From: Streptomyces sp. CB02056
GTDB lineage: Bacteria; Actinomycetota; Actinomycetes; Streptomycetales; Streptomycetaceae
Length of the DNA: 64,000 bases
Direction of reading: 5' to 3'
Assembly: GCF_001905545.1 (NCBI RefSeq)
Contig: NZ_LIPD01000005.1
Coordinates: forward strand, 289,267-353,266
Part shown: piece after piece, positions 59,887-64,000 of the stretch
Position numbering within the stretch: position 1 is the first letter of the stretch
How the letters are laid out: every line of letters starts with the position of its first letter
Notes under the pieces: generated by a model
What the model saw: only the letters and a program-made list of their open reading frames with translations
Told to the model about the DNA's origin: nothing
Databases searched by the model: none
Program-made: the position numbers and the translations under genes

Positions 59887-61065
59887 ATGACCACGCTCTC
59901 CACCCCGTCCGGACGCCCCCGGGCCCGTGCCCTCGGCCTGCTCCTGGACGGCACCCCCGGCCCCGCCAACGCCCTGACCGACGTCCCCGGCGTGCGGATC
60001 GGCTACACCACGCTCGTCGAGGGCGAGCACGTCCGCACCGGCGTCACCGCGGTGCTCCCGCGCGGACGCGAGGGCGTGGGCACGCCGTGCGCGGCCGGCT
60101 GGTACGCGCTGAACGGCAACGGCGAGATGACCGGGACGACCTGGATCGAGGAGACCGGCGCGCTCAACGGCCCGGTCATGGTGACCAACACCCACGCCGT
60201 CGGCACCGTGCACCGGGGCGTCGTCGACTGGACCGCCACCCACCGGCCCGACCTGGCCCGGCAGTGGCTGCTGCCGGTGGTCGCCGAGACCTGGGACGGC
60301 TACCTCAACGACATCAACGGACCGCACGTCCGCGCCGAGCACGCGATCGCCGCGATCGAGTCGGCGGCGGCCGGGCCGGTCGAGGAGGGCTGCGTCGGCG
60401 GCGGCACCGGGATGAACTGCTACGGCTTCAAGGGCGGTTCCGGCACCGCCAGCCGGGTCGTCCGCTACGGCTCCGCCGACTACACCGTGGGCGCCTTCGT
60501 CCAGGCCAACTTCGGCGACCGGCGCGAACTCGTGGTCTGCGGCGTCCCGGTCGGGCGGGAGCTGTCGGCGGACAACCCGATGGAGGACGACGACTGGTTC
60601 GCCCCCGGCGGGGCCGGCTCGGTGATCGTCGTGATCGGCACGGACGCGCCGCTGCTGCCCGGCCAGTGCAAGGCACTGGCCCGCCGGGTGCCGCTGGGCC
60701 TGGCCCGGACCGGCACCAGCGGGGGCCACTTCTCCGGCGACGTCTTCCTCGCCTTCTCCACCGCCAACCCGGGCGCGCTGGGCAGCTCCTTCCCCCGGGG
60801 CGAGCCCGGCGACACCGACTACGACACCCTGCGGTTCGTCCCCTGGGGCCGGATCGACCCCTTCTACGAGGCCGTCGTCCAGGCCGTGGAGGAGGCGGTG
60901 CTGAACGCCCTGGTCACCGCCGAGGAGACGACCGGCCGCGACGGCCACCGCTCCCCCGCACTCCCCCACCAGCGGCTCCGGGAACTCCTCGCGGCGCGCG
61001 GCGCGTTGGCGGCGGCCGAGGACGGGACACCGCCCGGCCCGGGCGCGGGGCCGCTGTCCGCGTAG
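59887..61065 (+). CDS. P1-family (DmpA/BapA-type) aminopeptidase
   Basis: A 392-residue peptidase of family S58/P1. The N-terminal start NALTDVPGVRIGYTTLVEGE (28-47) and the GGGTGMNCYGFKGGSGTASR segment (171-190) are family landmarks. The nucleophile and self-cleavage site should be Ser283 in GGHFSGDVFLAFSTAN; in DmpA the chain is cut just before this serine, leaving it as the N-terminal nucleophile. Members release N-terminal D-, L- or beta-amino acids from small peptides and amides. GGAAGGA precedes the ATG. It may work with the permease at 57608. Confidence 0.88.
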   Translation: MTTLSTPSGRPRARALGLLLDGTPGPANALTDVPGVRIGYTTLVEGEHVRTGVTAVLPRGREGVGTPCAAGWYALNGNGEMTGTTWIEETGALNGPVMVTNTHAVGTVHRGVVDWTATHRPDLARQWLLPVVAETWDGYLNDINGPHVRAEHAIAAIESAAAGPVEEGCVGGGTGMNCYGFKGGSGTASRVVRYGSADYTVGAFVQANFGDRRELVVCGVPVGRELSADNPMEDDDWFAPGGAGSVIVVIGTDAPLLPGQCKALARRVPLGLARTGTSGGHFSGDVFLAFSTANPGALGSSFPRGEPGDTDYDTLRFVPWGRIDPFYEAVVQAVEEAVLNALVTAEETTGRDGHRSPALPHQRLRELLAARGALAAAEDGTPPGPGAGPLSA

Positions 61066-61260
61066 CCGGGGCCGTGACCGCGGAAGTCGTCGCGGCGCGG
61101 CACCGTACAAGCGTCCCCCACCCGGCCGTGCCGGTCCGCCGCCGGAAGGCCCCGGCACCGTAAGGTCCTCTCCGGAAGACGAGGCCGACCGGTCACCCGG
61201 ACCGGGGCGCCGGAAGGCGTCGGGCCGCGGGAAGATCGGGACGAAGGGCTGGCACGTCAC

Positions 61261-62250
61261 ATGCAACAGCGCAGTCTGCGGGACCTCCAGGTGTCGGCCA
61301 TCGGCCTCGGCTGCATGGGGATGTCCGCCTTCTACGGCACCGCCGACCAGGACGAGGCCGTCGCGACCATCCGGCACGCCCTGGACCTCGGCATCACGTT
61401 CCTCGACACGGCGCAGGTCTACGGGCCGCTCACCAACGAGTCCCTGGTCGGCGAGGCCGTCCGGGGACACCGTGACGAGTACGTGATCGCCACCAAGTTC
61501 AACTACCGCATGGACGGCGCCGTTCCGGGCGACATGTCGACCGTGGGCCGCCAGGACGGCTCGGCCGAGCACGTCCGCGGTTCCGTCCACGGCTCGCTCG
61601 CGCGGCTCGGCACCGACCGCATCGACCTGTACTACCAGCACCGGGTCGACCCGGAGGTGCCCATCGAGGAGACCGTCGGCGCGCTCGGCGAACTGGTCGC
61701 CGAGGGAAAGGTGCGGTACATCGGACTGAGCGAGGCGAGCGCCGAGACCATCCGCCGCGCCGACGCCGTCCACCCGGTCACCGCCGTCCAGAGCGAGTAC
61801 TCGCTCTGGAGCCGGGACGTGGAGGCCGAGGTCCTCCCCACCTGCCGGGAGCTCGGGATCGGTTTCGTGCCGTACTCCCCGCTCGGCCGCGGCTTCCTCG
61901 CGGGCCGCTTCAGCTCCCCGGACGAGCTCGACAAGGACGACTTCCGCCGCACCAACCCGCGCTTCACCGAGGCCAACCTGGCGGCCAACCTCCGGCTCGC
62001 CGGGAAGGTGAAGGAGATCGCCGCGGAGAAGCAGGTCACCCCGGCCCAGCTGGCGATCGCCTGGGTCCTGGCCCGCGGCGAGCACCTCGTGCCGATCCCG
62101 GGCACCAAGCGCCGCAGCTACCTGGAGCAGAACGCGGGCGCGGTCGACGTCGAGCTGACCGCCGAGGACCTGGCCCGCATCGAGGCCGAGCTGCCCGAGG
62201 TCGCGGGCGAGCGCTACGACGAGGACGGGATGCGGGCGGTCAACCGCTGA
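61261..62250 (+). CDS. Aldo/keto reductase
   Basis: A 329-residue AKR with the (beta/alpha)8-barrel pattern. The tetrad is visible: Asp in TFLDTAQVYGP, Tyr in the same stretch, Lys in VIATKFN, and His in LYYQHRVDPEV. The NADPH-binding end has PIPGTKRRSYLEQNAGAV. It resembles the AKR13-type reductases of actinomycetes annotated as pyridoxal or general carbonyl reductases. It lies outside the likely antibiotic cluster; no partner gene is evident, and the 195 bp in front hold no gene I can support. Start ATG 61261 is preceded by GAAGGG at a slightly long distance. Confidence 0.88.
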   Translation: MQQRSLRDLQVSAIGLGCMGMSAFYGTADQDEAVATIRHALDLGITFLDTAQVYGPLTNESLVGEAVRGHRDEYVIATKFNYRMDGAVPGDMSTVGRQDGSAEHVRGSVHGSLARLGTDRIDLYYQHRVDPEVPIEETVGALGELVAEGKVRYIGLSEASAETIRRADAVHPVTAVQSEYSLWSRDVEAEVLPTCRELGIGFVPYSPLGRGFLAGRFSSPDELDKDDFRRTNPRFTEANLAANLRLAGKVKEIAAEKQVTPAQLAIAWVLARGEHLVPIPGTKRRSYLEQNAGAVDVELTAEDLARIEAELPEVAGERYDEDGMRAVNR

Positions 62251-62306
62251 ACGACCGCCGCTCCCGCCGCCGGACCCGGAGCCCGGCGACGACCAGGGGC
62301 GCGCCT

Positions 62307-62360
62307 GCCGCTGCCCCCGGGCCCGGAGGCCCGGGGGCCCGGGGGCCCGGGGGCAGCGGC
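62307..62360. terminator. Bidirectional terminator between aldo/keto reductase and cysD
   Basis: GCCGCTGCCCCCGGGCCC (62307-62324) pairs perfectly over 18 bp with 62343-62360. The loop carries further CCCGGGGG-type repeats that can form alternative pairings. The two genes converge on it. Confidence 0.85.
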
Positions 62361-62369
62361 GGGCGTTCG

Positions 62370-63308
62370 TCAGAAGTACCCCTCCCGCTTGCGGTCCTCC
62401 ATCGCCGCCTCGGAGAGCCGGTCGTCCGCACGGGTGGCGCCGCGCTCCGTCGAGCGGCAGGCCGCGAGTTCCGCGATGACCTGGGCCGGGGTCGTCGCGT
62501 CCGATTCGACGGCTCCGGTGCAGGACATGTCGCCGACCGTGCGGTAGCGGACCAGCCGGGTCTCCAGCCGCTCGCCCTCCCCCGGGCCGCCCCAGGCACC
62601 GGGGGTGAGCCACATGCCCGCGCGGGCGAACACCGTCCGCCGGTGGGCGTAGTAGAGCGCGGGGAGGCCGATGCCCTCGCGCTCGATGTACTGCCAGACG
62701 TCGAACTCGGTCCAGTCGGACAGCGGGAAGACCCGGAGGTGTTCGCCGGGGCCGCACCGGGCGTTGTAGAGCCGCCAGAGCTCGGGACGCTGGCGCCCCG
62801 GGTCCCAGCCGCCGGACCCGTCGCGGACCGAGAACACCCGCTCCTTGGCCCGGGCCCGGTCCTCGTCCCGGCGGGCCCCGCCGAACACCGCGTCGAACCC
62901 GTGCCGCTCGATCGCGGCCGTCAGCGGGACGCTCTGCAGCACGTTGCGGCTGCCGTCGGGCCGCTCCCGCAGCCGCCCGTCGTCGATGAACTCCTGGACG
63001 GAGACGACGTGCAGGCGCAGCCCGTGGGCGGCGACCAGGCTGTCCCGGTGGGCGAGGACCTCCGGGAAGTTGTGCCCGGTGTCGACGTGGAGCAGCGGGA
63101 AGGGCAGCGGCGCGGGGCCGAACGCCTTGCGTGCCAGGTGCAGCAGGACGATGGAGTCCTTGCCGCCGGAGAAGAGCAGCACGGGCCGCCCGCACTCGCC
63201 CACCGCCTCCCGGATGATCTGCACGGCGTCCGACTCCAGCAGGTCGAGCTGGGAGAGGCCGGGCGGGCCCGTGCCCGGTCCGTCGGCCGGAGCGCCGCCG
63301 GCCGTCAC
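62370..63308 (-). CDS. cysD: Sulfate adenylyltransferase subunit 2 (CysD)
   Basis: A 312-residue ATP-PPase that forms adenylyl sulfate (APS) from ATP and sulfate. The PP-loop is PVLLFSGGKDSIVLLHLARK (43-62). Further CysD landmarks are LLHVDTGHNFPEV, GARRDEDRARAKERVFS, PLSDWTEFDVWQYI, and a C-terminal RKREGYF. CysD works with the GTPase CysN, which is not in this window. GTG 63308 overlaps the cysC stop by 4 nt (GTGA). It is the last gene of its unit, with a strong terminator downstream, so cysN is not the next gene as it is in most cysDN operons. Confidence 0.95.
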   Translation of the reverse strand: MTAGGAPADGPGTGPPGLSQLDLLESDAVQIIREAVGECGRPVLLFSGGKDSIVLLHLARKAFGPAPLPFPLLHVDTGHNFPEVLAHRDSLVAAHGLRLHVVSVQEFIDDGRLRERPDGSRNVLQSVPLTAAIERHGFDAVFGGARRDEDRARAKERVFSVRDGSGGWDPGRQRPELWRLYNARCGPGEHLRVFPLSDWTEFDVWQYIEREGIGLPALYYAHRRTVFARAGMWLTPGAWGGPGEGERLETRLVRYRTVGDMSCTGAVESDATTPAQVIAELAACRSTERGATRADDRLSEAAMEDRKREGYF

Positions 63309-63883
63309 GGCGCGCACAGTCCCCGGTCGGTCAGGAGCGCGCGCAGCGCCCTGACCGACTCGGCCTCGCTCTGCCGGTCCGTGTCCAGCCTCAGGTCCGG
63401 CCGCTCCGGTTCCTCGTACGGGTCGTCCACCCCGGTCAGGCCGGTGAGCAGCCCCTCGCGCTGCCGCGCGTAGAGGCCCTTGACGTCGCGCCGGGCGCAG
63501 ACCTCGACCGGCGCCGCGACATGGACCTCCAGGTACGCCGTCCCCGACTTCTCGTGCCGCCTGCGCACCGCCTCGCGGGCCTGCTCGTACGGGGCGATGA
63601 CCGGCACCAGCGTGAGGACGCCGTTGCGGGCGAGCAACTCGGCCACCAGGCCCACCCGCTGGACGTTGGTGTCCCGGTCGGCCCGGGAGAAGCCGAGGCC
63701 GGCCGAGAGCAGGCCGCGCATCTCGTCCCCGTCCAGCACCTCGATCCGGCGGGCCTCGGCCCGCAGTTGCGCGGCGAGGGCCCACGCGATCGTCGACTTG
63801 CCGGCGCTGGGCAGGCCGGTCAGCCAGACCGTGGCCCCGGGGAGGCCCTCGCGGGAGGCGACGGGGCGGGACGGATCGTTCAC
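63305..63883 (-). CDS. cysC: Adenylylsulfate (APS) kinase (CysC)
   Basis: A 192-residue kinase that phosphorylates APS to PAPS, the sulfate donor. Walker A is LTGLPSAGKST near 21-31, followed by LDGDEMRGLLSAGLGFSRAD (APS-binding; family form DGDxxR) and RDTNVQRVG. Further on are APYEQAREAVR and DVKGLYARQREGLL. I take GTG 63883 as the start; an in-frame ATG at 63979 would add 32 residues with no family likeness and its ribosome site is directly abutting. A 26-codon ORF ends 5 nt upstream. It is coupled to cysD by a 4-nt overlap. Confidence 0.92.
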   Translation of the reverse strand: MNDPSRPVASREGLPGATVWLTGLPSAGKSTIAWALAAQLRAEARRIEVLDGDEMRGLLSAGLGFSRADRDTNVQRVGLVAELLARNGVLTLVPVIAPYEQAREAVRRRHEKSGTAYLEVHVAAPVEVCARRDVKGLYARQREGLLTGLTGVDDPYEEPERPDLRLDTDRQSEAESVRALRALLTDRGLCAP

Positions 63884-63888
63884 ACCCG

Positions 63889-63969
63889 CTAGAACGAGGC
63901 CGGCGCCGTGACGACACGATGCCGGGCGGCTCCGTACCCCCGCCGGGCTCCGCGTCGTTGGGTTCCCAT
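63889..63969 (-). CDS. Small upstream ORF before cysC, possible leader peptide
   Basis: A 26-codon ORF starting MGTQRRGARRGYGAAR and ending with TAG 5 nt before the cysC GTG. A strong AGGAGG sits 10 nt before its ATG, while cysC itself has a weak site. The layout suggests that ribosomes translate this peptide and re-initiate at cysC. The peptide is arginine-rich but does not match the RRHVDL leader pattern known from some actinobacterial sulfur genes. Coding is unproven. Confidence 0.35.
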   Translation of the reverse strand: MGTQRRGARRGYGAARHRVVTAPASF

Positions 63970-64000
63970 GTGAGCGCATCCTCCTTCCAGCCGGTCCCCT

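Noticed and set aside
59725..63195. 1156-codon minus-strand frame over the P1 peptidase, aldo/keto reductase and cysD
   Set aside because: It is antisense to two well-supported genes, crosses a terminator hairpin and shows no domain.

Overview
The window is high-GC DNA (about 70 percent or more by eye) with GTG/TTG starts, strong Shine-Dalgarno sites, many 4-nt stop/start overlaps and almost no TTA codons. That pattern points to an actinomycete, most likely Streptomyces or a close relative. I see no rRNA, tRNA, CRISPR array or insertion sequence.

The centre of the window (about 6.0 to 56.3 kb) reads as an enediyne antibiotic gene cluster. Its diagnostic gene is a 1960-residue iterative enediyne polyketide synthase (9525-15407, minus) with KS-AT-ACP-KR-DH-PPTase domains. 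It is coupled to an enediyne thioesterase, a flavin reductase, an SDR and a P450. The other universal enediyne genes follow: two DUF1702 (UnbL-type) genes with a P450 (20.5-24.0 kb), and UnbU plus UnbV (25.1-28.1 kb). Around them are tailoring genes: a GMC oxidoreductase with a small partner and an AhpD-like protein, a zinc alcohol dehydrogenase, a third P450, a SgcJ/EcaC-family protein, an Asp-nucleophile epoxide hydrolase, a FAD monooxygenase, a StrG-like oxygenase and a berberine-bridge-type flavoenzyme. The SgcJ and epoxide hydrolase homologues suggest a 9-membered enediyne core; this is inference. No apoprotein gene is visible. Export and protection may rest on two MFS pumps, two mycothiol-dependent-type DinB-like proteins and a DUF899 protein.

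From 44.4 to 56.3 kb there is a nearly complete deoxysugar pathway: NDP-hexose 2,3-dehydratase, a flavin monooxygenase, an acyl-CoA-dehydrogenase-fold N-oxygenase candidate, PLP 3-aminotransferase, C-3 methyltransferase, 5-epimerase, glycosyltransferase, sugar O-methyltransferase and 4-ketoreductase. This set fits a 3-C-methyl-3-amino or 3-nitro, 4-O-methyl sugar of the vancosamine/evernitrose type. The two earliest steps (thymidylyltransferase and 4,6-dehydratase) are not in the window.

Regulation: an AraC-family gene at 19.6 kb holds the only TTA codon I found, so it is probably bldA-dependent. The hexamer ATAACG, arranged as inverted repeats, occurs only upstream of pksE and in the divergent region upstream of araC. 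Other regulators are three TetR-family proteins and an ECF42-type sigma factor whose usual DGPF/YCII partner lies 10 kb away.

Left flank (0-6 kb): perhydrolase-type hydrolase, benzoylformate decarboxylase, TetR with matching operators, NTF2-like protein, DUF6968 protein and ammonium transporter. Right flank (56.4-64 kb): a GH19 chitinase under a probable DasR site, an amino-acid permease with divergent TetR and P1 peptidase, an aldo/keto reductase, and cysD-cysC for sulfate activation, preceded by a small upstream ORF.
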